Of a DNA stretch of 47,444 nt, positions 27,786-36,497 are shown one piece after another. The notes under the pieces were generated by a model. That model saw only the letters and a list, made by a program, of their open reading frames with translations, was not told where the DNA came from and did no database searches. The position numbers and the translations under genes are program-made. The stretch's first letter is position 1. The number at the start of each line of letters is the position of its first letter. The stretch comes from Ktedonobacteria bacterium (GTDB lineage: Bacteria > Chloroflexota > Ktedonobacteria > Ktedonobacterales > JACDGC01), in assembly GCA_027459705.1 (NCBI GenBank), contig DAIDHM010000156.1, positions 1 through 47,444 of the forward strand, read 5' to 3'.

Positions 27786-28100
27786 TTATGCCTTGGCGCT
27801 CGCTGGAGCAGTGGCCTCGCTGCCACCCCCAGTGGAGGTCGTGGGGCTTGGCGGCGTAGACTCGCCGCTACTTTCGGGCTTTTTTTCCACCGCTGGTGAC
27901 GCAGGCTCAGTGGCGACTGCCGATGGGCGGTGATCCGTGCTGTAGAATCCGCTTCCCTTAAACACTATCCCAGCTGGGAAGAGGATGCGATGGATCGGAC
28001 CCTGGCACTTGGGGCACATTGCAAGGGGTTCATCGGTCATGTGCTGCCATGCTTCAAAACGATGGCCGCACTGTTCACAGCGATAGACGTAGGTGGGCAT
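27786..28100 (-). CDS. FmdB-family zinc ribbon protein with a Pro/Ser/Thr-rich tail
   Basis: 104 residues from ATG 28100. The N-terminus [16 protein letters not shown] and CPKCQG form the two CxxC knuckles of the FmdB/putative regulatory zinc ribbon, followed by the usual GSGFYSTD block. The last ~45 residues are low complexity (Pro, Ser, Thr, Glu, Ala) and probably disordered. FmdB proteins are small and poorly understood, proposed to be regulators. First gene of the pair with dtd. Confidence 0.85.
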   Translation of the reverse strand: MPTYVYRCEQCGHRFEAWQHMTDEPLAMCPKCQGPIHRILFPAGIVFKGSGFYSTDHRPSAVATEPASPAVEKKPESSGESTPPSPTTSTGGGSEATAPASAKA

Positions 28101-28503
28101 GATATAGTCTCGCTCCCAGGAGGTAATGATAGCCGGAAATTTCGGCCTTTGCATCTAAGAATTATATCACATCGCAGTCAATTCTGGCAGGTGATATAGC
28201 TGAACTTGCTCAACAACACCAGCAAACCTGCAGAGTGTGTCCTCGATGAGAGAGTTGTTCATTCCTCAAGGTTTGCAGTTGGGTGGCGTATGCAATGAGA
28301 AACTCCCCAGCAATAACGCTCGATACGCACAGCAAACTGTCACCAATGCTCATTCTCCCACGTCTCAGCATGATGCAACGTGGATTCCATGCCTATCCGC
28401 GAAGATCTGGGCGATGGGCTGCGCTTTCAATGTGTTTGCAGACCAACACATGCGCGGGCCGCTCTTGTGCTGAAACTTGCCTATCTGTTTGGAGTTGTCG
28501 GTG
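28101..28503. other. Intergenic region between divergent fmdB and GT87 genes
   Basis: About 400 bases. GCAAACCT (28222-28229) and its exact inverse AGGTTTGC (28269-28276) form the only notable structure, with a 39-base loop. No convincing gene or RNA was recognised; promoters for both flanking genes must lie here. Confidence 0.35.
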
Positions 28504-29946
28504 ATGATTGCTGAACGTGTTGTACCATTCTCCAGAAATGCGCAGGGATGGCCATCACGTTGGCGCGAGTGGAGTGTCACCATCGTCGCGGGCCTGTTGG
28601 GTGCCGTAATCTGGATCCACATCCTTGCCAGTCGCGCTGGTGTTGGGTTTGATTTTGCTATCTACCTCCAGGCTGCGCATCTCTTCGCGGCGGGTGACAA
28701 TCCCTACCACCGCCTTATAGAGATCATTCAACAACAGCAGACGCCTGGCCACCTGGTCATCGCCAGCGGCTATGTCTATCCTCCTCTCTTCGCGCTCCTG
28801 CTCGCAATCCCCATACACCTGGGGATGGGCGATAAGGTAATATGGTATGGGTGGAATATCCTGGAGGCAATGCTCCTCCTCGCCGCAATGATCGATGTTG
28901 CGCGCCTGCTGCCACCTGCCAGCATCCCGCGGCATGCGCAGCGTTATACCTGGCGCTTCACAGCATCCCAGCTAGGTATCACCGCGGCCGCTGCGATGCT
29001 CCTGCCCTCGATCGCGATGTACGACCTTTACCTTGGCCAGACTGATATGCTCATCACCGCATTAACCGTCTGGTCACTCAGCCTGAGCATACGGCGGTCG
29101 CCCTGGGCGTCCTTACCCCTGGCCTGCGCAGTCACCATCAAACCGACCTTGCTGTTCATGGTTGTCATCTGGCTCTGGCAACGCCAGTGGCGTACGGTGG
29201 TTTGGACGTTGCTGATAAGCCTCTTGTTGATTCTCGGACCGTTTCTGTTCCTCCCGACGCCCGTTTGGAGTAATTTCTGGACTTTTGTGATCCATTGGGA
29301 CGGTCTGCAGGGACAAAGCGATCCGATCAATCAGGCTCTGATTGGTGTGGTGAAGCGTTTCTTCGTACCCTCAGATTTCACGCGACCATGGATCTATGCT
29401 CCCTGGTTAGTATTGCCGATCTGGATTCCACTGGAGGGTGGCACCCTCTGGTTAGCGGCGCGCGCCATCCCCCGTCATTTGAGCAAAAATTCCGCGATGG
29501 CGATTGGCGCGGCGTTGCTCATGTTGCCGCTTTTTTTGCTGGTGAGCATGCTCGCCGAAGGCATTCATTACTGTCTGCTGATCCCCGCCCTGCTTGGACT
29601 CAACTGGCTGGCGTGGACCACGAGCGGTGTAGCGCGCTGGCAACGCCTCACCCTGGCATTAGCGCTGGCGATTTTCGCGATACCGAACTTGAGCAGCGTC
29701 CTGATTCCGTCATCGTTACATGCGCTGGTGTTGCCAGGCGCGCCTGCCTGGGGTAGGTTCGAGGCGCTGGTGCGGACGAGCATCTTTGCGGCGATTGCGG
29801 CGGTAACTTTGCTGGCGGGAAGCGCGCTCATCCGATCATTTGTTTCAGTTCCTTCAGTCTTCGAGAAACCTGAGCCGATTATAGCGCGGGTGCAACCGGA
29901 GCCAACCGATCGTTTCATTGAGCAATGTGATCAGTACTCGGATTGA
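28504..29946 (+). CDS. GT87-family (DUF2029) membrane glycosyltransferase
   Basis: 480 residues with about ten hydrophobic segments. The ATG at 28504 has GGAG nine bases upstream; a TTG 27 bases earlier is in frame but lacks a site. The first extracellular loop carries VGFDFAIYLQAA and GDNPYHRL followed by GYVYPPLFALLLAIP, the arrangement of polyprenol-phosphate-sugar-dependent GT87 enzymes, where the loop aspartate is catalytic. These enzymes add mannose or arabinose to envelope glycans; the acceptor here is unknown. It appears monocistronic. Confidence 0.85.
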   Translation: MIAERVVPFSRNAQGWPSRWREWSVTIVAGLLGAVIWIHILASRAGVGFDFAIYLQAAHLFAAGDNPYHRLIEIIQQQQTPGHLVIASGYVYPPLFALLLAIPIHLGMGDKVIWYGWNILEAMLLLAAMIDVARLLPPASIPRHAQRYTWRFTASQLGITAAAAMLLPSIAMYDLYLGQTDMLITALTVWSLSLSIRRSPWASLPLACAVTIKPTLLFMVVIWLWQRQWRTVVWTLLISLLLILGPFLFLPTPVWSNFWTFVIHWDGLQGQSDPINQALIGVVKRFFVPSDFTRPWIYAPWLVLPIWIPLEGGTLWLAARAIPRHLSKNSAMAIGAALLMLPLFLLVSMLAEGIHYCLLIPALLGLNWLAWTTSGVARWQRLTLALALAIFAIPNLSSVLIPSSLHALVLPGAPAWGRFEALVRTSIFAAIAAVTLLAGSALIRSFVSVPSVFEKPEPIIARVQPEPTDRFIEQCDQYSD

Positions 29947-29992
29947 AACTGAGTAGCTCTGCCAATGGTGCCCTGATCGTTGGTGAGCGAAC

Positions 29993-30021
29993 TTGACTCA
30001 AAGGGCTGAATTTGCTAATAT
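29993..30021 (+). promoter_or_regulatory. Strong promoter of the tetR-MFS operon
   Basis: TTGACT (29993-29998), exactly 17 bases, TAATAT (30016-30021). The -10 box lies inside the left arm of the long palindrome, so a protein bound there would block RNA polymerase. Confidence 0.75.
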
Positions 30022-30054
30022 CTAACTAACTGGTTAGATATTAGCAAATTCAGC
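30005..30054. promoter_or_regulatory. 50-bp palindrome, probable TetR operator
   Basis: The 22-base arm 30005-30026 (begins GCTGAATTTGC, ends TATCTAAC) is the exact inverse of 30033-30054, with a six-base spacer TAACTG. It ends 20 bases before the tetR start and overlaps the promoter. Autorepression by the adjacent TetR protein is the simplest reading. The stem could also end transcription of the upstream GT87 gene. Confidence 0.8.
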
Positions 30055-30074
30055 TGAGGAGGAGATCGCGAACG

Positions 30075-30746
30075 ATGCATGCGAAGGACCGCGACGCCGA
30101 CATGACGCGTCGTGTCATTCTGGCGGCAGCGGCGGAGGAATTTGCCGATAAAGGGTATTCAGGTGCGCGAGTTGATGCTATCGCTCGGCGCGCGGGCTAT
30201 AACAAAAGCCTCATTTTTCAGTATTTCGGCAGTAAGCTGAATCTATATCGAGATGTCATCGCCTCGATGCGCGACGATCTAGAGACGCGCTTTACTGCAG
30301 TTGTTGTCCCGATCATCTCCACAACTGAGACATTGAATCTGGAGATGATGCGCACGTTCATCGAAGGGGCAATTCAAGCATCCTTTGATATGATGATAGA
30401 GCAGCCTAAACTCAGGCGCATTCTCACCTGGGAAGCGGCGGAAAACTGGGAAACGTACAGTTCACTGACGGAGATACACGCCGCCATGCGCCAGAAAACA
30501 CAGATCGTCTTGCGATTTGTCGAACGGGCACGCCAGGCTGGTCTGCTCCGAGCTGATCTGGATACGACAATGCTCTACTTCCTCGTAATGAGCTTGAGCA
30601 TTGGCTATCTCAGTTCCTTGCCGCGTTTCGCGACCCTTGTTCCGGAAAGAGATTTCATGTCACCGGCGCAGCTCGCCGCCGCGCGGACTGCCTTGATCGA
30701 TCTGGTGCTGCATGGCACCCTCAATTCACCATTCAGAGGAGCCTGA
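30075..30746 (+). CDS. TetR/AcrR-family transcriptional regulator
   Basis: 223 residues. Residues ~12-60 form the DNA-binding domain: ILAAAAEEFADKGYSGARVDAIARRAG, then NKSLIFQYFGSK. The C-terminal ligand domain is helical and generic. GAGGAGGAG precedes the start. It lies directly downstream of a long palindrome containing its promoter and four bases upstream of an MFS exporter, the usual layout of a drug-responsive autorepressor. Ligand unknown. Confidence 0.93.
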   Translation: MHAKDRDADMTRRVILAAAAEEFADKGYSGARVDAIARRAGYNKSLIFQYFGSKLNLYRDVIASMRDDLETRFTAVVVPIISTTETLNLEMMRTFIEGAIQASFDMMIEQPKLRRILTWEAAENWETYSSLTEIHAAMRQKTQIVLRFVERARQAGLLRADLDTTMLYFLVMSLSIGYLSSLPRFATLVPERDFMSPAQLAAARTALIDLVLHGTLNSPFRGA

Positions 30747-30750
30747 TACC

Positions 30751-32424
30751 ATGGGATTGGCTTACAAGTGGCAAGCGACCATTGTTGGAGTCATTGGACT
30801 CTTCATGGCTGTGTTAGATAATACGATTGTCAATGTCGCCTTGCCAGCCATGCAAAGCGATTTTCACACCGACCGCACCACGATCACCTGGGTGGTCACG
30901 GGCTATTTCCTGTCGCAGGCCGCTGTCATTCCCATCACCGGCTATCTCAGCGACCGCTTCGGGACGAAGCTGGTCTTCACCCTCTCGCTCGCAATTTTCA
31001 CTCTCGGTTCGGCGCTCTGTGGCCTCTCCCCGACAATTGCCACCTGGCTCGGCTTTACGCATCCCGAGACAGCCTTGATCTTTGCGCGCGTCTTGCAGGG
31101 AATCGGTGGTGGAGCGCTCTTCCCAGTTGTCTTCGCCATTGTCTTTCGGGTCTTTCCCGGCTCTGAACGAGGTCCAGCCTCGGCAGTGATCGGCATCCCA
31201 GTCTTGTTAGCCCCCGCTTTCGGTCCAACAATCGGCGGCTATCTGACGACCTCGTTCACCTGGAACGCGATCTTCTTCGTGAATGTGCCACTGGGTATCA
31301 TAGGTGTGGCGCTGGCGATGTTGATTCTGCAAAACCGTAAGCAAGAACTCGCGGATAATGAGATTCCCACGGGCAAAGGATTCGACATCGCTGGATTGTT
31401 GCTCTCCATGGCGGGTGTCACGACGCTGGTGTATGGCATCAACAAAGCTGGTGAGATCATTACCAGCGCCGACGGTTCCCAGCACGCCCGCGGATGGACA
31501 GATCCAACGGTGTTGGGTTTTCTCATTGTTGGGGCAGTCTTACTCATCGCCTGGGTTGTCGTCGAACTGCGTTCGAAAGATCCGGTGATGGATGTGCGAC
31601 TCTTCCGCAATTACAGTTTCGCGATGTCGAATATTTTGACCTGGGTCCTCTCGGGCGTGCTTTTCGGTAGTCTCTTTCTCTTCCCGGTCTTCTTCGAGAA
31701 TGTACAGGGGAAATCTCCGCTTTCAACCGGCGAAATTCTGATTCCACAGGGTTTAACCGCGGCGCTGGGCGTCATCATCGCCGGTCGGCTGTACAACGTC
31801 TTTGGTCCGCGACCATTGATCGCCGCCGGCCTGGTCCTGACGACCATTGGCGCCTATGGTTTCACGAATCTCAATGTCAACACCTCCAGCACATCGTTGC
31901 AACTCTGGCTGATGGTGCGTGGCATTGGCTTTGGTCTGACGAATATACCCTTGCAAACGCTGGCGGTCGCGTCCATTTCTAACCAGGCGATGGCGCGCGC
32001 ATCTTCATTGATCAACGTCACGCGTCAGATTTTCTCGGCAATTGGTATCACCTTGCTGACGACCTACCTGATTCAGCAGACCACCAATCATGCCGGAAGT
32101 GTCGCCACCAATTTCACGGCCTATTTCGCCAACGGCCCTGCCCAGGCGGCACAGGCAAGTTGCGCTCAGCAACTTGGCGCCAACGTTCCGGCAATTCAGC
32201 AATGTGTAGCGAAGATCGCGGCGACGCAGGGGAAGGCGTACATTCTTGCCCATGCGACAACGCTGGGCTTGAATGACACGTTCCTCATCTCCATGCTCGG
32301 TACCATGGCCTGCATCGGGCTTGCGCTTTTCCTGGGTCGCGACCAGAATGTGCAGCGTATGAAAGAAGCGTTGCGGCGCGGCGAGAACATTGAGACGCAA
32401 CCTTCGGTGCTCATCGGCGAATAG
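30751..32424 (+). CDS. DHA2-family MFS multidrug exporter (EmrB/QacA type)
   Basis: 557 residues with 14 predicted membrane helices. Motif D1/A region: VLDNTIVNVALPAM, GYLSDRFGTK; motif C region: GPTIGGYLTTSFTWNAIFFVNVPLG. A 50-residue extracellular stretch with two cysteines lies between the last two helices. These proton antiporters expel lipophilic drugs, dyes or antibiotics. AGAGGAG precedes the ATG at 30751. It is coupled to tetR, four bases after its stop, and is presumably derepressed by its substrates. Confidence 0.93.
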   Translation: MGLAYKWQATIVGVIGLFMAVLDNTIVNVALPAMQSDFHTDRTTITWVVTGYFLSQAAVIPITGYLSDRFGTKLVFTLSLAIFTLGSALCGLSPTIATWLGFTHPETALIFARVLQGIGGGALFPVVFAIVFRVFPGSERGPASAVIGIPVLLAPAFGPTIGGYLTTSFTWNAIFFVNVPLGIIGVALAMLILQNRKQELADNEIPTGKGFDIAGLLLSMAGVTTLVYGINKAGEIITSADGSQHARGWTDPTVLGFLIVGAVLLIAWVVVELRSKDPVMDVRLFRNYSFAMSNILTWVLSGVLFGSLFLFPVFFENVQGKSPLSTGEILIPQGLTAALGVIIAGRLYNVFGPRPLIAAGLVLTTIGAYGFTNLNVNTSSTSLQLWLMVRGIGFGLTNIPLQTLAVASISNQAMARASSLINVTRQIFSAIGITLLTTYLIQQTTNHAGSVATNFTAYFANGPAQAAQASCAQQLGANVPAIQQCVAKIAATQGKAYILAHATTLGLNDTFLISMLGTMACIGLALFLGRDQNVQRMKEALRRGENIETQPSVLIGE

Positions 32425-32435
32425 CTCAAGCAATG

Positions 32436-32479
32436 ATCAGAGTCTCAGGAGGACGCATGTGTCCGTCTGAGACTCTGAT
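32436..32479. terminator. Bidirectional hairpin between MFS and oxidoreductase genes
   Basis: ATCAGAGTCTCAG (32436-32448) and its exact inverse (32467-32479), with a further short GGAC/GTCC pair in the loop. It lies between convergent stops. No U-tract. Confidence 0.65.
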
Positions 32480-32496
32480 ATGCTCGTTTGTAGAGT

Positions 32497-33609
32497 TCAG
32501 GCTTGGGATTGCAGTCGACTCAAGAGTGCGCTGAAAGCCGCGCGGTCGATAGGTAGGGTAACAGCGGTGTGGGTCTGTGAAGAGAGAATCATCGCATCGG
32601 CCAATTCGAGCGCCATCCGTCCCTGTTCCCCATCCGTAAAGGGCGTCCCGGTGCGTAGCGCGGCGATATACTGCTGATATACCGCGACATGATTGCCCTG
32701 GACGCTCGCATCGAGCGGTACTTGCTCCTCGATCATCTCTAACCTGGCGAAGGGCTCGGCATGCTGGATATGGGCATCGATATCCTGGGCAAAACGCCAA
32801 TGGCGGATAGACTGATCGCCGATCTCCAGTATGCCCGCGGTTCCAACAATCTGAAAGCGCTCGGATGGGCCACCCTCAGCCGTGCTGGTGTGCAGCGCGC
32901 CCAGCGCGCCATTGGCCCATTCCAGATGCGCCTGCGCGGTATCTTCCGTCTGGATGGCATGACGCCTTGTCGGCGTTGCCGCATAGACCCGATCTGGTTG
33001 ACCGGCCAGGAAACAGAGCAGATCCAGGTGGTGAATCGCTTGATTCAGCAAGACGCCGCCGCCTTCGCCGCGCCAGGTGCCGCGCCATGCTCCGAGACGA
33101 TAATAGCTGGCGGCGCGCGTCCAGAACGCTGTCATCTCAACATGTTGGATGTTCCCCAGCACACCGGCGGTCAGGATGGCTTTGGCGGCGCGAATCTCTG
33201 GTCGGAAGCGATGCTGAAAAACCACTCCGAGCTTTTTGTTGGTGGCTTTGGCGGCGGCGATCATGGCATCGGCCTCCGCAACCTCCAGGGCAATCGGCTT
33301 CTCGGTCAGGACATTGATGCCCATACCCAGACAGGTAGTCGCTACCTGGGCATGAATGGTATGGGGGACGATCACCACCACGAAGTCAGGTTGTGTCTCT
33401 GCCACCATTCGCTCATAATCGGTGTAGAAAGGAGCGCCAAATGCCGCCGCGCGTTCCTGGCCGGGATGTTCGACGATGTCGGACATGCCAACAACTTGCA
33501 ATTCAGGAAGTTGCAAAGCTGGTTGGTGCATACTGAAGACTCCCGCACCGGCCCCGATCAGGCCAACGCGTAAGCGTGGTTGTTCTGCCAAAACCTTCAC
33601 CTGCTCCAT
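32497..33609 (-). CDS. Gfo/Idh/MocA-family NAD(P)-dependent oxidoreductase
   Basis: 370 residues. N-terminal Rossmann fold VGLIGAGAGVFSMH, then the signature lysine in LTEKPIALE and the substrate-side QHRFRPE and NQAIHHLDLL (the His of the active site). Members oxidise a sugar or inositol hydroxyl to a ketone. It is the last gene of the importer operon, 61 bases after the isomerase/epimerase gene, with a short hairpin between them. Pairing with a TIM-barrel isomerase fits a keto-sugar route, but the substrate cannot be read from sequence. Confidence 0.9.
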   Translation of the reverse strand: MEQVKVLAEQPRLRVGLIGAGAGVFSMHQPALQLPELQVVGMSDIVEHPGQERAAAFGAPFYTDYERMVAETQPDFVVVIVPHTIHAQVATTCLGMGINVLTEKPIALEVAEADAMIAAAKATNKKLGVVFQHRFRPEIRAAKAILTAGVLGNIQHVEMTAFWTRAASYYRLGAWRGTWRGEGGGVLLNQAIHHLDLLCFLAGQPDRVYAATPTRRHAIQTEDTAQAHLEWANGALGALHTSTAEGGPSERFQIVGTAGILEIGDQSIRHWRFAQDIDAHIQHAEPFARLEMIEEQVPLDASVQGNHVAVYQQYIAALRTGTPFTDGEQGRMALELADAMILSSQTHTAVTLPIDRAAFSALLSRLQSQA

Positions 33610-33616
33610 ATTTTTA

Positions 33617-33638
33617 CCCCACGTGCCACCGCGTGGGG
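33617..33638 (-). other. Intercistronic hairpin before the oxidoreductase start
   Basis: CCCCACG (33617-33623) pairs with CGTGGGG (33632-33638), seven bases before the start codon at 33609; it includes the GGGG that would serve as ribosome site. It may tune translation or mark RNA processing. Weak evidence. Confidence 0.35.
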
Positions 33639-33670
33639 ATGGGCCAGTCTCCGCTCAAAGGACTGCCTGC

Positions 33671-34531
33671 TCAAGCTAAATCAAGGCCAGCTCGCGCACA
33701 AAGGTCGCGGATCGCGACGAGTGATTCGCGCGATGCCCCTTCCGCGTCATCACCATTGAGTTTGTAATGGGTCTCCAGGGACATGACCCCTTCGTAGCCA
33801 TCAGCGACGAGGGCGCGAAATTGACCAACATAGTCGATATCGCCTGCGCCCATCTTCACAAACGTATGGTCGCGACCATCTTTGAGGTGAATGTGCGCGA
33901 TACGGCCGCGTACCTGATCATACCCATCTGGGAATGGCGTGGGGCTGAGCATGATCTCATTGCCTGGATCCCAGATCAAGCCTATCGCTGATTCGGGAAT
34001 ACGATCCAGATACCAGCGAGCCTCGGCACCAGTGCCAATATTGCAGGCATATTCATTCTCCAAAGCCAGGGTCAACCCGGCCTGGGCCGTGCGAGCCGTC
34101 GCGTCGCGCAGAATATCGAGGATTCCCGCGCGCGCCGAATCGGGATTCGGAAGACGCCAGAACGAAAAGGCCCGCACCAGCGGAGCATCAAGCAGATAGG
34201 CTGCCTCGAAGGATTTTTTCAGAATATCGAATTGCTGCTCATATGTATCAAACTCGGTCGAACCAAACCCCCCTTCGGGTAGTGTCGTGCGTTCCGAGGT
34301 TCCCCAATAATGGCATTTGAGGAAAGGGGAGGCCACCGAGCAGACCGTCATACCGGCGTCTTTGATCTTGGTGGCGATCTGCTCGATTTGGGCTTGCGGG
34401 AGGAAGACGATATTACTCCCATCCACGCCACGTAATTCGATGGTGTGGACCCCCAACTCACGGCATACTGCTAGGGCGTGATCAAGATCCTGCGAGATCT
34501 CATCGCTGATGACACTTAACCGTATCGACAT
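33671..34531 (-). CDS. Sugar phosphate isomerase/epimerase family protein (xylose-isomerase-like TIM barrel)
   Basis: 286 residues. Family marks are the N-terminal VISDEISQDLDHAL, ELRGVDGSN, ALENEYACN with metal-binding Glu, LIWDPGNE, HIHLKDGRDH and SLETHYK, which together supply the metal ligands (Glu, Asp, His, Glu). Such proteins epimerise, isomerise or hydrate keto-sugars and often work with Gfo/Idh/MocA dehydrogenases, as here. GGAG precedes the ATG at 34531. Encoded between the transporter permease and the oxidoreductase. Confidence 0.88.
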   Translation of the reverse strand: MSIRLSVISDEISQDLDHALAVCRELGVHTIELRGVDGSNIVFLPQAQIEQIATKIKDAGMTVCSVASPFLKCHYWGTSERTTLPEGGFGSTEFDTYEQQFDILKKSFEAAYLLDAPLVRAFSFWRLPNPDSARAGILDILRDATARTAQAGLTLALENEYACNIGTGAEARWYLDRIPESAIGLIWDPGNEIMLSPTPFPDGYDQVRGRIAHIHLKDGRDHTFVKMGAGDIDYVGQFRALVADGYEGVMSLETHYKLNGDDAEGASRESLVAIRDLCARAGLDLA

Positions 34532-34592
34532 GGGATCAAACTCCTGATTTTCGTATTACAATCGGGTCGATGCAGGCCATGCAGGCGCGCCA

Positions 34593-35504
34593 TCAACCCT
34601 TGAGGCCAGTAGTCGCCACACCTTCGATCAACAAGCGCTGGAACGCGATGAAGAAGCCGAAGATCGGGATGAGCGAGATCAGTGACATGGCGAAGAGCGC
34701 GCCATAGTTCGATTGCCCTGTGCTGTCCAGGAACGCTCGCAATGCTAATGGCGCTGTAAACGTTGCCTGGTTGTTGAGAAAAATTGTTTGGGTGAAGAAA
34801 TCGTTCCAGGTGAAAAGGAACGTAAAAATCGCGGTGGTTGCCAGCGCTGGAGTCGCCAGTGGCAACACGACCCGCCAGAAAATCTGCCAGTAGTTCGCGC
34901 CGTCAATCTTCGCCGCCTCATCCAATTCGCGAGGTAACGTTCGAAAGAACTGGACGAGCAGAAAGACGAAGAACGCATCGGTCGCGGCGAACTTCGGGAC
35001 GATCAGTGGTAGGAACGTATTCAACCAATTGAGGTTGAGAAAGAGCACATATTGAGGCACGACGATCGCGTTATATGGCAACATGATCGTCCCCAGCATA
35101 ACCGCGAAAAAGACGCCGCGCAACGGGAAACGCAGGCGCGCGAACGCAAAAGCGGCCAGCGAGCACGAGACGACATTGCCAATGACCGCGCCCAAACAGA
35201 CCAGGGTCGAGTTCCAGAGATAGTACCAGAAGGGAAATTGCAACGCATTCCAGCCCTGGACATAATTAATGCCCGTCGGATGTTGTGGGAGCAATCCCTG
35301 ATTGGTAAAGATCTCATAGGCAGGCTTGAACGACGCCCCGAACATCCAGATTAAGGGATAGATCATCAAAAATCCGCCCGCGACGAGCAAGATATGTGTC
35401 AGGATTCTGGGACGACCTTTCGCATTGGTGGTGTTGGTAGGAAGCTCTATCGAATGTTCCTGTACAACCACATCTTCTGGTAAAGCCATGATGCTTGGTT
35501 CCAC
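34593..35504 (-). CDS. Sugar ABC transporter permease, MalG type
   Basis: 303 residues with six membrane helices and the EAA loop EAAKIDGANYWQIFWRVVLPL that docks the ATPase. A GTG at 35504 is preferred as start because AGGGG lies seven bases upstream; an ATG at 35489 is in frame. The stop of the partner permease is only three bases upstream. No ATPase gene is in the cluster, as is common for CUT1 systems that share one. Confidence 0.92.
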   Translation of the reverse strand: MEPSIMALPEDVVVQEHSIELPTNTTNAKGRPRILTHILLVAGGFLMIYPLIWMFGASFKPAYEIFTNQGLLPQHPTGINYVQGWNALQFPFWYYLWNSTLVCLGAVIGNVVSCSLAAFAFARLRFPLRGVFFAVMLGTIMLPYNAIVVPQYVLFLNLNWLNTFLPLIVPKFAATDAFFVFLLVQFFRTLPRELDEAAKIDGANYWQIFWRVVLPLATPALATTAIFTFLFTWNDFFTQTIFLNNQATFTAPLALRAFLDSTGQSNYGALFAMSLISLIPIFGFFIAFQRLLIEGVATTGLKG

Positions 35505-35507
35505 GAT

Positions 35508-36476
35508 CTAACCCCTTTCATCCTGATAGAAGACCCAGAAGCGCGAAGTCAAGAATGCGACCGCGGTAAAGATCGCAATCACCACCAACAAGACCCACGC
35601 CATCGCGGTGGCATAGCCCATGTGGAGGTCCCCAAAGCCCTGAATAAAGAGGTACAGCGTGTAAAACAAGGTGGAATCTACCGGGCCACCGTCGCCGCCG
35701 CTGACGATCAAGGCCGGGGTGAAGGCTTGAAATGCTCCAATCATCTGAAGAATCAGATTAAAGAAGATCAGTGGCGTGAGCAGGGGGAGCGTTATTTTCC
35801 AGAACTGCGTCCAGGATCCAGCACCATCGGTGGAAGCCGCCTCATAGTATTCAGGAGGAATCTGTTTTAACCCAGCGAGAAAGATGATCATCGGCGAACC
35901 GAATTGCCAGACCGCCAGGAGAATGAGGGTCCACAGTGCGGTATTTGGCGATGAAACCCAACTGTAGGTATGTATTCCTATCAGACTGAGGGCTTTGATG
36001 ACCAATCCATCAGGCCCAAAAATCTGACGCCAGAGGATGGCGATCGCGACACTACCGCCAAGCAGGGAGGGGACATAGAAAATGGCACGATAGATTGCCA
36101 GGCCGCGGAGTCCACGATTCAATGCCATCGCTAAGAGCAAGGCAAAAGCCAGTTTTAATGGGACAGAGAAGAGGACGTAAGTCAACGTCACCCGTACGGA
36201 GTGCAGATAATGTTCGTCGTGGATGAGCAACTGATAGTTCGCCCAACCAATCCACTGCGGCGGAGAGAGCAGATTATATTTCGTAAATGAAAGATAGAGC
36301 GAAGTCAGGACCGGGCCGCCGGTAAAGATGATTATTCCCATGAACCAGGGCAAAAGAAAGAGGTAGCCAGCGATCGCTTCGCGTTGTTTGTCGCGAAGCC
36401 GGAAGAAACCGCGCCGTGGCGCGGTCCCTTCCGTCCGAAGCACAGCCTGCGACAGGTGGGATGAGGACCGCGCCAT
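35508..36476 (-). CDS. Sugar ABC transporter permease, MalF type
   Basis: 322 residues, six membrane helices after a ~35-residue basic N-terminus. The EAA loop is EAASTDGAGSWTQFWKITLPL. AAGGAG precedes the ATG at 36476 by eight bases. It lies 21 bases after the binding-protein gene and forms the importer channel with the MalG-type partner. Confidence 0.92.
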   Translation of the reverse strand: MARSSSHLSQAVLRTEGTAPRRGFFRLRDKQREAIAGYLFLLPWFMGIIIFTGGPVLTSLYLSFTKYNLLSPPQWIGWANYQLLIHDEHYLHSVRVTLTYVLFSVPLKLAFALLLAMALNRGLRGLAIYRAIFYVPSLLGGSVAIAILWRQIFGPDGLVIKALSLIGIHTYSWVSSPNTALWTLILLAVWQFGSPMIIFLAGLKQIPPEYYEAASTDGAGSWTQFWKITLPLLTPLIFFNLILQMIGAFQAFTPALIVSGGDGGPVDSTLFYTLYLFIQGFGDLHMGYATAMAWVLLVVIAIFTAVAFLTSRFWVFYQDERG

Positions 36477-36497
36477 TGCGTTGCTCCTTTCGTCGAG

